Assembly (NCBI GenBank): GCA_963830385.1
Contig: CAWHMD010000002.1
Coordinates: forward strand, 1 to 64,000
DNA: 64,000 bases
Source of the DNA: Bog-532 sp963830385
GTDB taxonomy: Bacteria; Actinomycetota; Actinomycetes; Streptosporangiales; Streptosporangiaceae
Direction of reading: 5' to 3'
A program made the translations under genes and the position numbers. How positions within the stretch are numbered: position 1 is the stretch's first letter; every line of letters starts with the position of its first letter. The notes beneath the pieces are model-generated. The model was not told the origin of the DNA and did not search any database. It saw only the letters and a program-made list of their open reading frames with translations. Positions 8,201 through 16,687 of the stretch are shown piece by piece.

Positions 8201-9386
8201 GCTGGCCGCCCGGGGACTGGGGTACGGGATTCACCTGGTGGCGGCGGCCAGCAAGTGGTCGGAATTCCGGCCCGCGGTCCGCGACCTGTTCGGTACCCGG
8301 CTCGAGTTGCGGCTGGGCGACCCCTACGAGTCGGAGATCGGCCGGGCGGCCGCCCGCAACGTGCCGGCCGGCGCCCCCGGGCGCGGCCTGACCCGGGACG
8401 GGCTGCACTTCCTGGCGGCGATGCCGCGGATCGACGGGCATCCCACCGCGGCCGGGCTGCCGGAGGCCGTTCGCGCGCTGGCTGGGCAGGTCGCGGACGT
8501 GTGGGACGGGGCCGGGGCGCCGCCGGTTCGGGTGCTGCCGGACCGGCTGCTGGTGAGCGAGTTGCCGCCGCCGGAGGTGGCTGACCCGGGGATGTCCCCG
8601 GGGGTGTCTTTGGGGGTTCCTTTCGGGGTCGACGAGGACGAGCTGGCCCCGGTGTTCCTGGACTTCGGCGCCGACCCGCACTTCCTGGTGCTGGGCGACA
8701 CCGAGTGCGGCAAGTCGAACCTGCTGCGGCTGGTCAGCGCCGGCATCGCCGCCCGCTCCGCGCCCGGACGAGCCAAAATGATCTTCCTCGACTACCGGCG
8801 GGCGCTGCTGGACGCGGCCCAGGTCCCGCACCAGATCGGCTACGCGACCTCCTCGGTGGCAGGCGCGGCGCTGCTGGACGAGGTGCGCGGGGCGCTGAGC
8901 ACGCGGCTGCCGCCGCCGGGCCTGAGCCCGGCTGAGCTCGGTTCCCGGTCCTGGTGGCGGGGGTCGGACCTGTTCGTCATCGTCGACGATTATGACCTGG
9001 TGGCCGGGCCGTCGAACCCGCTGCTGGCGCTGGCCGAGTTCCTGCCGCAAGCTCGCGACGTGGGGCTGCACGTGATCCTGGCCCGGTCGGCGGGCGGGGC
9101 CGGGCGGGCGATGTTCGACCCGGTGATCCAGCGGCTGCGGGAGATGGGTTCGCCGGGGCTGATCATGTCGGGGAGCAAGGATGAGGGGGCGCTGCTGGGC
9201 GGGGTCCGGGCCCGGGTGCTGCCGGCCGGGCGCGGGGTGCTGGTGACGCGGCGCGGAGGGGCACGGCGGGTGCAGGTCGCGCTCGCTGGCGAGGCGTCTG
9301 GGGCGGGGGCCGGTTCTTCCGGGGTCTCCGGGGCCGGGGTTGAGTCCGAGGTGGAGGGGACGGGGCAGTTTCCGGTTATCGCGTAG
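5280..9386 (+). CDS. eccC: Type VII secretion ATPase EccC
   Basis: EccC is the FtsK/SpoIIIE-type motor that recognises and drives ESX substrates across the membrane. This 1368-residue single-chain form has two N-terminal membrane helices (about residues 40-85) and three ATPase domains. The Walker A motifs are GATGSGKS (near 480), GAPRSGKS (near 846) and GDTECGKS (near 1139). Domain 1 has a full Walker B (LFVVLDEF). Domains 2 and 3 have weaker ones (VFLVVDGW, LFVIVDDY), usual for regulatory EccC domains. ATG 5280 is preceded by AAAGGGG and follows a long upstream open stretch that antisenses eccD. A hydrophilic linker (EDDEKADGNRREAS) joins domains 1 and 2. No WXG100 genes follow. Confidence 0.95.
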   Translation: MATTVPGDDARAAVPEVPQGEIRLQSPPELPEAAADGLTQVLMYLPMGAMAIGMVAVLAGGNASPVLFAGSGAMALGMAGMMFGQLGRGKGDRKVKLNGQRRDYLRYLSQLRRRVRQAASQQRRALEYRGPAPRSLPSVLAAGTDQVWRRRPDEPGFGCVRFATGTQALALRLVPPDTKPIEDLDPLCAGALRRFIRAQSQVPGLPVEVALRSVTSIGLAGEPVAVRALVRALIAQLAVLHSPADVRISVCTPAARLRYWEWVKWLPHTMHPSERDAAGPVRLMSPSLGGLEAMLQLRDRPRFPGSAGAGSLPLHVVVADGAAREPGVELDGIDGVVVIEVDGKTGTSETATSETAALALRVTPDAVYRVPRDGGAEALIGVPDGLSLVEAEALARQLAPRRAPVAAGTAGDGLAATTTLTSLLGVDGPPALDVAGLRRGRSPRDRLRVPIGRDAGGRPVELDLKESAEGGMGPHGLVVGATGSGKSELLRTLVLGLALTHSAAELNFVLADFKGGATFLGLDRLPHTSAVITNLADELPLADRMRDALQGEIVRRQELFRAAGNYASLRDYTAAGRPAVPSLFVVLDEFSELLAAKPELIDLFVTIGRVGRSLGVHLLLASQRLEEGRLRGLDTQLSYRIGLRTFSPQESRIVLGVPDAYELPSRPGNAYLKAGTGELVRFKAAYVSGPVEEPEPGPAPDSGGPAGPRMKARIARFGAGYVAPAYERPPAGRPFKEDDEKADGNRREASVRRAAGQERGRTLLDATAELLAGAGPAGQPAAHRIWLPPLSEPPALDQLLSETDRGVAGRPALAAVLGVVDRPFEQRRDPLEVDLAGSAGHVAVAGAPRSGKSTVLLALISSLALIYTPAEVQFYLLDFGGGALGGLAGLPHVGGVASRRQGDRVRRTVAEVRALLERREREFAERGDGSITAYRTLRADGAIAGDGFGDVFLVVDGWLTLRQDYEELEPVVTALAARGLGYGIHLVAAASKWSEFRPAVRDLFGTRLELRLGDPYESEIGRAAARNVPAGAPGRGLTRDGLHFLAAMPRIDGHPTAAGLPEAVRALAGQVADVWDGAGAPPVRVLPDRLLVSELPPPEVADPGMSPGVSLGVPFGVDEDELAPVFLDFGADPHFLVLGDTECGKSNLLRLVSAGIAARSAPGRAKMIFLDYRRALLDAAQVPHQIGYATSSVAGAALLDEVRGALSTRLPPPGLSPAELGSRSWWRGSDLFVIVDDYDLVAGPSNPLLALAEFLPQARDVGLHVILARSAGGAGRAMFDPVIQRLREMGSPGLIMSGSKDEGALLGGVRARVLPAGRGVLVTRRGGARRVQVALAGEASGAGAGSSGVSGAGVESEVEGTGQFPVIA

Positions 9387-9388
9387 CG

Positions 9389-9880
9389 CTACAGCACGAT
9401 CCACTGGCGGCCGTCGATCAGCTCGCGGACCGCGTCGAGGTGGCCGGCGTGACAGGCGGTCTCCTTGATCACCCAGAGCATCACCGTGCGCAGGTCGGGA
9501 AACTCCACGCCCCACTGCTGCCACTGCGGGTCCGGCTGGCGGGGCGGCTGGTCCGGTGAGTTCGCCGCGATGATCGCGTCGGCGTGCGCGATCTCGTCCC
9601 GGTAAAGGGCGAACACGTCCCCGGCGGTCTCGTCCGGCCCGAGCTGGAAGTCGGCGTTCGGGCCCTCGGGGAAGTAGTCCTGGGACTCGCCGTTCATCAC
9701 GCACCGGAACCAGTAGTGCTCGTCGGACAAGGCCAGGTGCTTGACCATGCCCAGGCAGTGCCACCCCGACGGCAGCACCGGCCGCCGCAGCTGCTCGTCG
9801 GTCAGTCCCTCGAGGATGCCGAGGACGTGGCCTCGCTGCTCATCGAGGAAGCGCTGCAGCACCGCAGTTTCGTGGTCCAT
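9389..9880 (-). CDS. DinB/DUF664-family protein
   Basis: This 163-residue four-helix protein belongs to the DinB/mycothiol-transferase-like superfamily. Candidate metal-binding histidines lie in GWHCLGMVKHLA (about residue 60) and in the C-terminal ACHAGHLDAVREL. Members are thiol-dependent transferases or have no known activity; actinobacterial members are often linked to mycothiol chemistry. It lies 11 bp after the LhgO-like gene on the same strand. It ends 2 bp from the convergent eccC stop. Substrate unknown. Confidence 0.8.
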   Translation of the reverse strand: MDHETAVLQRFLDEQRGHVLGILEGLTDEQLRRPVLPSGWHCLGMVKHLALSDEHYWFRCVMNGESQDYFPEGPNADFQLGPDETAGDVFALYRDEIAHADAIIAANSPDQPPRQPDPQWQQWGVEFPDLRTVMLWVIKETACHAGHLDAVRELIDGRQWIVL

Positions 9881-9891
9881 AGCGGGACAGA

Positions 9892-11124
9892 CTAGAGCGG
9901 CCCGAGCTTTTCATCGGTGAGCCGCTCGAGGATCTCGCGGCCGATGGGCAGGGCGGCGGTGGCGGCCGGGGACGGGGCGTTGAGGACGTACAGCACCGAG
10001 CCGGGGCCCTGACCCTGCTCGACGAACAGGAAGTCGTCCAGCAGGGTGCCGTCGGCCCGGACCGCCTGGGCCCGGACACCGGCGCCGGCCGGGGTGAGGT
10101 GCTCGGCGCGGACCTCGGGCAGCATCCGCTGGATCTGCTGGACCATGGCCCGCTTGGACAGCGAGCGGTGCACCTCGCCGAGCCCGTAGCGCCAGTGGCG
10201 GCGGGCCACCCTGAGCATGCCCGGGTAGGCCAGCGATCCGGCCAGCTCGCGGGGACGGACCGTGCGCCACGAGTAGCCCTCGCGGGCCAGCGCCAGCACC
10301 GCATTCGGGCCGACGTGCACGTGGCCGTCGACGCCGCGGGTGGCGTGCACGCCGAGGAACGGGAAGGCCGGGTCGGGCACCGGGTAGATGAGGCCCTTTA
10401 CCAAGCTGGCACCGTCGCCGGCCAGGCCCGCGTACTCGCCGCGGAACGGGATGATCCGCACCCCCGGGTCGGCGCCGGACGCGGCCGCCAGCTGGTCGCC
10501 CCGCAGGCCGGCGCAGACCACCGCCTGCCTGGCGAGCAGTTCGCCGCCGTCGGTGTCGGCCACGACCTCACCCGCGTGCCGGACCACACGGTGCACGGTG
10601 CGGCTGAGGTGGATCTCGCCGCCGCTCTTGGTGATCAGCTCGCCGAGCTTCCCGGCGACGGCGCGATAGTCGCAGATCCCGGTGGAGGGCACCCACAGCG
10701 CGGCGATCCCGCGCACGTGCGGCTCGTGCCCGCGCAGGCCGGCCGGGTCGAGGCGGTGGTTCTCGACGCCGTTGGCGAGGCCGCGCCGCTCCAGCTCGGC
10801 CATCCGGGGCAGCTCGTCCGGCTCGGTGGCGACGATGAGCTTGCCGCAGACCCGGTGCGGCAGGTCGTGCGCCCGGCAGAACGCCACCGTCTCGGCGCAG
10901 CCGGCCGGGGCGAGCCGGGCCTTGAGGCCGCCGGGCGGGTAGTAGATGCCGGAGTGGATCACGTTGGAGTTGCGGCCGGTCTGGTGCTCGGCCAGGCGGG
11001 GCTCGCGTTCGACCACGGCGACGGTGCGCCCGCTGCGGACCACCGCGTGGGCCGTGGCCAGGCCGACGATCCCGCCGCCGATCACCACGACGTCGTATTT
11101 CCCCCTCGTATGCACGGGCACCAT
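9892..11124 (-). CDS. lhgO: L-2-hydroxyglutarate oxidase (LhgO-like)
   Basis: This FAD-dependent oxidoreductase of the DAO family would oxidise L-2-hydroxyglutarate to 2-oxoglutarate and pass electrons to the quinone pool. The dinucleotide motif is VVIGGGIVGLATAHA at the N-terminus, followed by the family hallmark QTGRNSNVIHSGIYYPPG. The C-terminal half carries FPFLGVHATRGVDGHVHVGP. The length of about 410 is normal. I chose ATG 11124 (MVPVHTRGKYD) because it sits just before the Rossmann strand; a start at 11148 would overlap the upstream MFS gene by 11 bp. It is probably co-transcribed with the DinB-like gene. Confidence 0.88.
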   Translation of the reverse strand: MVPVHTRGKYDVVVIGGGIVGLATAHAVVRSGRTVAVVEREPRLAEHQTGRNSNVIHSGIYYPPGGLKARLAPAGCAETVAFCRAHDLPHRVCGKLIVATEPDELPRMAELERRGLANGVENHRLDPAGLRGHEPHVRGIAALWVPSTGICDYRAVAGKLGELITKSGGEIHLSRTVHRVVRHAGEVVADTDGGELLARQAVVCAGLRGDQLAAASGADPGVRIIPFRGEYAGLAGDGASLVKGLIYPVPDPAFPFLGVHATRGVDGHVHVGPNAVLALAREGYSWRTVRPRELAGSLAYPGMLRVARRHWRYGLGEVHRSLSKRAMVQQIQRMLPEVRAEHLTPAGAGVRAQAVRADGTLLDDFLFVEQGQGPGSVLYVLNAPSPAATAALPIGREILERLTDEKLGPL

Positions 11125-11137
11125 TATGGCCAGGTGG

Positions 11138-12585
11138 TCAGGGCACATCCCCGGAGCCCGGCGGCGCGGCGGCCGGGTCGTCCTGGGCCGAGCTGAGCAG
11201 CCGGCTGGGGATGTGGGCGCCGGCCAGCACGGCGATCACGCTGACCAGCAGGGCGAAGCCGAAGGCGAGGGCCACGCCGACGCGGTGGCCCAGGCCGCCG
11301 GCCGCGCCGGCCACGATCGCGCCGGCCACACCGGTGCCGATGGCCTGGCCGAGGACGTCGAACAGCTGCAGGCCGGAGGTGGCCCGGCCCTCCTGACCGG
11401 GGGTGGCCCGGTCCAGGGTGGTCACCGACAGCGGGGCGTAGGCCTGGCCGATACCGAAGCCGCCGATGGCCCAGGCGGCGACGCCGAGCGCGGGCGGCAC
11501 CGACGGGAGCAGGGTGACGCTCATCAGCACCAGGCCGGCGAACACCAGCCCCTCCCCCAGCCGGACCAGGCGGCGCGGGCCGATCCGGTTGATCCAGCGG
11601 GCCTGCACCCACGCGCCCACGGTCCAGGTCATGGTGGCGGCGGTCAGGGCCAGCGCCCCCAGCCCGGTCGGAGCGTGCCGGACGGTGGTGATCGCGTACG
11701 GGACGTAGGCGTCACCGGCGAAGAACGAGCAGGTCAGCAGCCCCCGGCCGAGGATCGTGGCGGGCAGCCCGCGGCGGGCGACCAGGGTGCCGGGCGGCAC
11801 CAGCCGCCGCAGCGACGCCACCAGCAGCGCGCTCCCGGCGACCGCGCCCGCGACCACCACCGGCAGCCGCCCGGAGCTGAGCGCGGCCAGCCCCAGGCCG
11901 GCCCGGCCACCACCCCGAGCACCGGCAGGTAGGGCATCTCCGGCCGGCCGGTGGCGGCCGCCGGGCGCGGGACCCCGCGCAGGGCCAGCGTGGCCAGCAG
12001 GCCAGCCACGGCGACCAGCGGCAGCAGCCCCAGGAACACCCAGCGCCAGCCGACGGCCGACGCGACCAGCGCCGCCAGCGCGGGCCCGACCAGGCCGGGG
12101 ACCACCCAGGCGGTCGACAGGACCGCGAACATCCGGGGCCGGCAGTCATCGGGGTAGCCACGTGAGATCGCCACGTAGGCGACCGCGGGCACCACCCCGG
12201 CCCCCAGGCCCTGGACCGCCCGGCCGGCCACGAGGACGGCCATGGTGGGCGCGGTACCGCCGATGACCAGGCCGGTTGCGAACAGCGCGAGCCCGGCCAG
12301 CATCGGCCGCCCGAGCGGCACCCGGTCGGCCAGCGTCCCCGCCACGACGATACCGATCAGGCTGGACAGCATGAACGCGCTGAACACCCAGCCGTACAGG
12401 CGCAGGTCACCGAGGTCCCGGCTGACCACCGGCAGGACGGTCGCGATGGCCAAGGCCTCGGACGCGACCAGGGTCACGGCCAGCACCAGCCCGACGGTGA
12501 GCGAGCGCCGGCCGGGGGTCCAGATACCACCGGCCGACGGCCCCGGAGGGGTCTGCGCGGGCCGGGCGGCCTGGTCGGTACTCAC
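11138..12585 (-). pseudogene. MFS transporter, frameshifted
   Basis: Two overlapping frames together encode a normal about 480-residue, 12-14 helix major facilitator. The N-terminal half (from GTG 12585) contains GWVFSAFMLSSLIGIVVAGT and LADRVPLGRP (motif A). It goes out of frame near 11885-11920, where VVAGPAWGWPRSAP replaces the expected transmembrane helix. The correct helix resumes in the other frame as GLGLAALSSGRLPVVV and runs to 11138. Adding one base in this G/C run would restore a single ORF. This could be a real mutation or a sequencing error. Substrate unknown. The gene is divergent from the toxin-antitoxin pair. Confidence 0.8.
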
Positions 12586-12600
12586 TCCCTGCAGCGTAGA

Positions 12601-12623
12601 ACCTCAACCGCAGTTGACGTCAA
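12601..12623. promoter_or_regulatory. Dyad shared with the 20.8-kb MFS promoter
   Basis: ACCTCAAC-cgca-GTTGACGT (12601-12620) is a 7/8 inverted repeat of the MerR-operator kind. The perfect palindrome TTGACGTCAA occupies 12614-12623. The same palindrome followed by TCCGTTA occurs at 20821-20839 before the DHA2 transporter. It lies between the frameshifted MFS gene and vapB and could act on either. Confidence 0.45.
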
Positions 12624-12647
12624 TCCGTTAAGATCAGCTTTGTATCC

Positions 12648-12657
12648 ACAAATTTGT
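12648..12657. promoter_or_regulatory. Candidate VapB/Phd operator
   Basis: Palindrome ACAAATTTGT lies inside a longer near-symmetry (GTAT...ATAC), 15 bp before the antitoxin ATG. It is AT-rich in a GC-rich background. Antitoxin autoregulation at such palindromes is usual for Phd/VapB families. Confidence 0.4.
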
Positions 12658-12671
12658 AATACATTGGGTTC

Positions 12672-12968
12672 ATGAGCGCTGCCGAGCAACACAGCGTTGG
12701 CCTGCGGGACCTCCGGCATCACACCAGTGAGGTGCTGGCCCGGGTCCGGCACGGAGAGACCATTGACGTGACCGAACACGGGCGGCTCATCGCCCGGATC
12801 GTTCCAGCCGGAGAACGCGAACCCACCCCAGTGCTGGCGCGGCTGGTATCCAGCGGGCACGCCACCCTGGCCGAGCGACCCGGTTACCGGCCACGGATGC
12901 GGCCGGGCGACGGCACCGACCGGCTCTCCGACGCCCTGGCCGCGCTGAGGGACGAAGAAAGCTGGTGA
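12672..12968 (+). CDS. Phd/YefM-type antitoxin
   Basis: This 98-residue antitoxin would bind and block the following PIN-domain toxin and repress the operon. The N-terminal Phd/YefM fold reads VGLRDLRHHTSEVLARVRHG followed by DVTEHGRLIARIVP. The C-terminal half is charged and probably disordered until it contacts the toxin. Its TGA overlaps the toxin GTG (GTGA), giving translational coupling. The pair can be called VapBC-like by toxin type. Confidence 0.9.
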   Translation: MSAAEQHSVGLRDLRHHTSEVLARVRHGETIDVTEHGRLIARIVPAGEREPTPVLARLVSSGHATLAERPGYRPRMRPGDGTDRLSDALAALRDEESW

Positions 12969-13369
12969 GCCTGTACTACGCGGACACATCCGCGGCGATC
13001 AAGCTGCTGGCCGAAGAAACTCATTCCCCGGCGCTGGCGTCCTTCTACGACGAGCACACCGACGCAGAGTGGGTGAGCTCGGCCTTGCTGAAAATCGAGC
13101 TCATGCGCGCCGTGACCAGAGTGATGCCGGTGCTGATACCGGACGCCCGGGATCTGCTGCACGCTTTCTCCTACGTCGCCATCGACGACGACGTCGTGGA
13201 TGGCGCGATGAATGAGCCCGACCGGGGACTGCGCTCGCTGGATGCGATCCATCTGGCCACCGCGCGGATCTTCGGCGACGAACTGGACGGGCTGGTCAGT
13301 TACGACGACCGGCTGCTGCGGGCGGCGGGTGAGGCAGGGTTGCCCACCATCACTCCCCGGGAACGATGA
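12965..13369 (+). CDS. vapC: PIN-domain toxin, VapC family
   Basis: A predicted Mg-dependent endoribonuclease toxin of 134 residues. The PIN acidic residues are visible: D7 (YYADTSA), E45 (KIELMRA), D93 (SLDAIHLATA) and D114/D115 (VSYDDRLL). All four are kept, so it should be active. The GTG start is coupled to the antitoxin. Its TGA overlaps the ATG of the following zinc dehydrogenase (ATGA), an unusual arrangement for a toxin gene. Confidence 0.92.
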   Translation: MSLYYADTSAAIKLLAEETHSPALASFYDEHTDAEWVSSALLKIELMRAVTRVMPVLIPDARDLLHAFSYVAIDDDVVDGAMNEPDRGLRSLDAIHLATARIFGDELDGLVSYDDRLLRAAGEAGLPTITPRER

Positions 13370-14439
13370 CGGCCGTGAGCGAGGACATGCGGGCGGTGGT
13401 GGTGGCCGGGGACGGGACCGTCGGGGTGGAACGGGCGGCGGTGCCCGAACCGGGGCCCGGGGAACTGCTGGTGGCCATGGCCGCGGCCGGGATCTGCGGG
13501 TCGGACGTGCACGCGGCGCAGGGCTCGCACCCGTTCGTGCCGCCGCCGTACCGGCCGGGGCACGAGGTCACCGGGACCGTGCGGCGGGGCGGCCCGGGGA
13601 CCGCCACGCCAGCCGGGCGCCGGGTGGTGGTGAACCCGGTGCTCTACTGCGGGCACTGCAAACGCTGCCGCCAGGGCCAGGTCAACCTGTGCCGGGAGAT
13701 GGCGGTGTTCGGCTGCGGCACCCCGGGCGGGGGCATGGCCGAGTACTTCGCGGTCCCGGAGCGCAACGTGGTGGCGTTGCCGGACGAGCTGACCACCCTG
13801 CAGGCGGCGCTGGTGGAGCCGCTGTCCACCCCGGTGCACGCGGTGCGGCTGGCCGGCCCGGACCTGACCGGGCAGACGGTGGTGATCCTCGGCGCGGGCA
13901 CGATCGGGCTGATGACGCTGGCGGTGGCCCGGCAGCACGGCGCGGCCAGGATCGTCATGACCAACCGGTCGGCGGGCAAGCGCGAGCTGGCGTTGCGGCT
14001 GGGCGCGGACGCCGCGTTCGATCCGCGGGAACCGGACGCGATCGGCGCGATCCGGGTCGCGCTGGGCGGCGAGAACGCCGACGTCGTGTTCGACTGCGTG
14101 GCTGTCCAGGACACCATCGGCCAGGCCGCCGAGCTGGTGCTCAAGGGCGGCACGGTGGTGGTGGTCGGGGTGCCGCCCCGGCCGGTGACGGTGCCGCTGC
14201 CCAACCTGCAGGACCGGCAGATCCGGCTGCAGGGCAGCGCGGTGTACCTGCCCGCGGACTACACCGAGTCGATCGGCCTGCTGGCGGGCGGGGTGGTCCG
14301 GACCGGGGACTTCGTCACCGCGCAGTACCCGCTGGACGAGGCGGCGGCCGCGTTCGGTGCCGCCGCCTCCGGCCAGCAGATCAAGGTCGTGCTGACCGGC
14401 CGGCCAGAAGACAGGCTTAAACAGGTACGCACTGGGTAA
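13366..14439 (+). CDS. Zinc-dependent alcohol/polyol dehydrogenase (MDR family)
   Basis: This 357-residue medium-chain dehydrogenase should oxidise an alcohol or polyol with NAD(P). Catalytic zinc ligands are suggested by GICGSD and RPGHE. The structural zinc loop has four cysteines in YCGHCKRCRQGQVNLC. The Rossmann motif is VVILGAGTIGLMTLAV. It resembles the sorbitol/threonine/2,3-butanediol dehydrogenase branch, but the substrate cannot be assigned. ATG 13366 overlaps the vapC stop; Met8 (13387) is an alternative start. The link to a toxin-antitoxin operon is odd and may reflect chance insertion. Confidence 0.85.
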   Translation: MTAVSEDMRAVVVAGDGTVGVERAAVPEPGPGELLVAMAAAGICGSDVHAAQGSHPFVPPPYRPGHEVTGTVRRGGPGTATPAGRRVVVNPVLYCGHCKRCRQGQVNLCREMAVFGCGTPGGGMAEYFAVPERNVVALPDELTTLQAALVEPLSTPVHAVRLAGPDLTGQTVVILGAGTIGLMTLAVARQHGAARIVMTNRSAGKRELALRLGADAAFDPREPDAIGAIRVALGGENADVVFDCVAVQDTIGQAAELVLKGGTVVVVGVPPRPVTVPLPNLQDRQIRLQGSAVYLPADYTESIGLLAGGVVRTGDFVTAQYPLDEAAAAFGAAASGQQIKVVLTGRPEDRLKQVRTG

Positions 14440-14476
14440 AACGCGACCGCTCAGTCACCGTCGACGGAGGATCTTC

Positions 14477-16636
14477 ATGCGCCGAATTCCTGGCTGGTCA
14501 CGGCTCACGGCGGCATTGGCCGGAGTGCTCTGCGTCAGCGGGCTGGCGGTCGCCGGCGTACCGGCGGCCGGTTCGGCGGCGACCGCCGCCACCACGGCGC
14601 CCCCGTACAGCTGCGCGCCGAACGGGCCGGCCGGCAGCCAGACCGTCTACGGGACGTACGGCGACGCCAGCGCCATAGGCTGGGCGGGCAACAGCCAGGG
14701 CGTGGTGGCGTGCCTGGGCGGCAGCTTCTGGGTCGACACCAGCGGTGCGGCCGGCGGGCCGGGCAGTGCCAGCACAGCCGCCGTGAGCGGCACCACCTAC
14801 GGCTACGGGGTCTACGACGACAGCAAGACCAGCTGGAAAAACGCCGACGGGTACCTGCCCGCGCTGGTGACCAGCTTCTCCCGGGACGGGGCGAACATCT
14901 CGATCACCAACTTCGGTGACGAGGTCACGGTCGGCGGCCACGACTTCGTGTTCATCTACAGCCGGGTCGCGGTGACCAACCCGACCGGCCAGGCGGTGAC
15001 CGTCGACCCGCAGGCCTCGGCCGGGCTGATCGCGCTGAACTCGGCGGCGGACACGGTGCCCGCGCACGGCACGGTGGACCACGACTACGTGGTGCCCGCG
15101 GACAAGTTCGGCGGCAGCTACGCCTATCCGTCCAACGCCGGCATCGTGGCCGCGGGCGGTTACAGCCAGCACTTCGCGCACATGAAGTCGTTCTGGGACG
15201 GCCAGCTGACCGGGATCGCGCAGATCACCCAGCTGCCCGACGCGAGCCTGATCAACGCCTACAAGACCGGGTTCATCTACACCCAGATCATCCGGTCCGG
15301 CGACGAGCTGAAGACCGGGGTCAACGGATACGACCAGGAGTTCAGCCACGACGTCATCGGCATCCTGGCCAACCTGTTCACCCAGGGGTACACGACCGGC
15401 GCGCACGGGCTGCTGCTCCGGGCCCGGCACGTGTCCGGCAACCAGCCCCAGTACCTGGACGGGGTGTGGACCTACCCCTGGGTGTGGGCGATCTACCTGC
15501 TCAAGACCGGTGACCTGAGCTTCGTCAAGGCCAACTTCGCCACCGAGGGCACCGGCGGCAAGACCGAGCCGAGCATCGAGGACACCGCGCACACGATCGC
15601 CGCCGACCGGACCGGGCCGGGCGGGATCATGGAAGAAACCAACGACATCGACGCCAACGGGTTCTGGACCATCGACAACTACGAGGCGCTGATGGGCCTG
15701 TGGGCCTACCACTATCTGGCCCAGAAGGTCGGCAGCACCTCCGAGGCGTCGTGGGCGCTGTCGCAGTACAACAGCCTGCTGGCCGCGACCAACAAGACCC
15801 TGAACGCGACGATCTCGGCCAGCAACCTGAACTACCTGCCGTGCTCGATGACCGAGCCGAACACCGGCAACCGCTGCGTGAACGCCGAGGACGCCAACTG
15901 GGCCGCGCCGTTCCTGTTCGGCCGGTGGGCCTGGGACGGTTACCTGTTCGGCGCGCCGCTTTCGGGGCCGGGCGTGTCGCTGATCGACGCCACCTACAAG
16001 TACGGGTTCGGCCGGCTGGCCGGGAAGCTGCCGGCCAACACGTTCGGCGGCTACCCGACGCAGTACTACAGCACCGCCTACAACGCCGGTTACGGCGAGT
16101 GGGGGCTGGCCAGCAACAACTACCGGGACCAGGGCATCTTGTCCTACCAGTTCATGGTGTCGAACGGGCAGAGCGGGCCGTACTCCTGGTGGGAGAGCCA
16201 GCAGTTCCCGAACCCGGGGTCGCCGTGGACCGGCACCCACCCCGAGTCCGGCAACGGCTCGTCGCCGCACGCCTGGGGCATCGCCAACGCCAACATGACG
16301 CTGCTGGACTCGATCGCCGCCCAGCGAGCGGACGGTTCGCTGGTGGTCGGCCAGGGCATCCCGTCGTCCTGGCTGACCTCCGGGAAGGCGATCACGGTGA
16401 AGAACTTCCCGACCACCGATGGGCAGCACATCGACCTGACGATCAAGGGCAGCGGGTCCTCGGTAAGCGTGACGATCAGCGGGAAGACGGCCGGGCCGGT
16501 GCTGGTGCAGGTGCCCGCGTTCGAGGGCAATATCGCCTCGGCCAGCGCGGGGACGGCCGACGCGAAGACAGGGACGGTGACCGTGCCGGCCGGGACCAGC
16601 TCGGTCACCGTCCAGCTCAGCCACGCGGCCAGCTGA
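14477..16636 (+). CDS. Secreted six-hairpin glycosidase-like protein
   Basis: This 719-residue exported protein has a signal peptide (RR near the start, then LTAALAGVLCVSGLAVAG; cleavage near residues 30-40). An N-terminal beta-sandwich (to about 240) is followed by a helical part rich in aromatic and acidic clusters (DQEFSHDVIGILANLF, YLDGVWTYPWVW, GIMEETNDIDANGFW). This resembles the (alpha/alpha)6 barrels of GH15/GH63/GH65/GH95-type enzymes. A small beta-rich domain ends the protein. I cannot assign the GH family or substrate. ATG 14477 follows GGAGG by 7 bp. It stands alone behind the dehydrogenase. Confidence 0.7.
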   Translation: MRRIPGWSRLTAALAGVLCVSGLAVAGVPAAGSAATAATTAPPYSCAPNGPAGSQTVYGTYGDASAIGWAGNSQGVVACLGGSFWVDTSGAAGGPGSASTAAVSGTTYGYGVYDDSKTSWKNADGYLPALVTSFSRDGANISITNFGDEVTVGGHDFVFIYSRVAVTNPTGQAVTVDPQASAGLIALNSAADTVPAHGTVDHDYVVPADKFGGSYAYPSNAGIVAAGGYSQHFAHMKSFWDGQLTGIAQITQLPDASLINAYKTGFIYTQIIRSGDELKTGVNGYDQEFSHDVIGILANLFTQGYTTGAHGLLLRARHVSGNQPQYLDGVWTYPWVWAIYLLKTGDLSFVKANFATEGTGGKTEPSIEDTAHTIAADRTGPGGIMEETNDIDANGFWTIDNYEALMGLWAYHYLAQKVGSTSEASWALSQYNSLLAATNKTLNATISASNLNYLPCSMTEPNTGNRCVNAEDANWAAPFLFGRWAWDGYLFGAPLSGPGVSLIDATYKYGFGRLAGKLPANTFGGYPTQYYSTAYNAGYGEWGLASNNYRDQGILSYQFMVSNGQSGPYSWWESQQFPNPGSPWTGTHPESGNGSSPHAWGIANANMTLLDSIAAQRADGSLVVGQGIPSSWLTSGKAITVKNFPTTDGQHIDLTIKGSGSSVSVTISGKTAGPVLVQVPAFEGNIASASAGTADAKTGTVTVPAGTSSVTVQLSHAAS

Positions 16637-16687
16637 TCTGGCTGGCTGGGGTGGCTGGGGTGGCTGGCTCGCGGTTATCTTGCAGTC

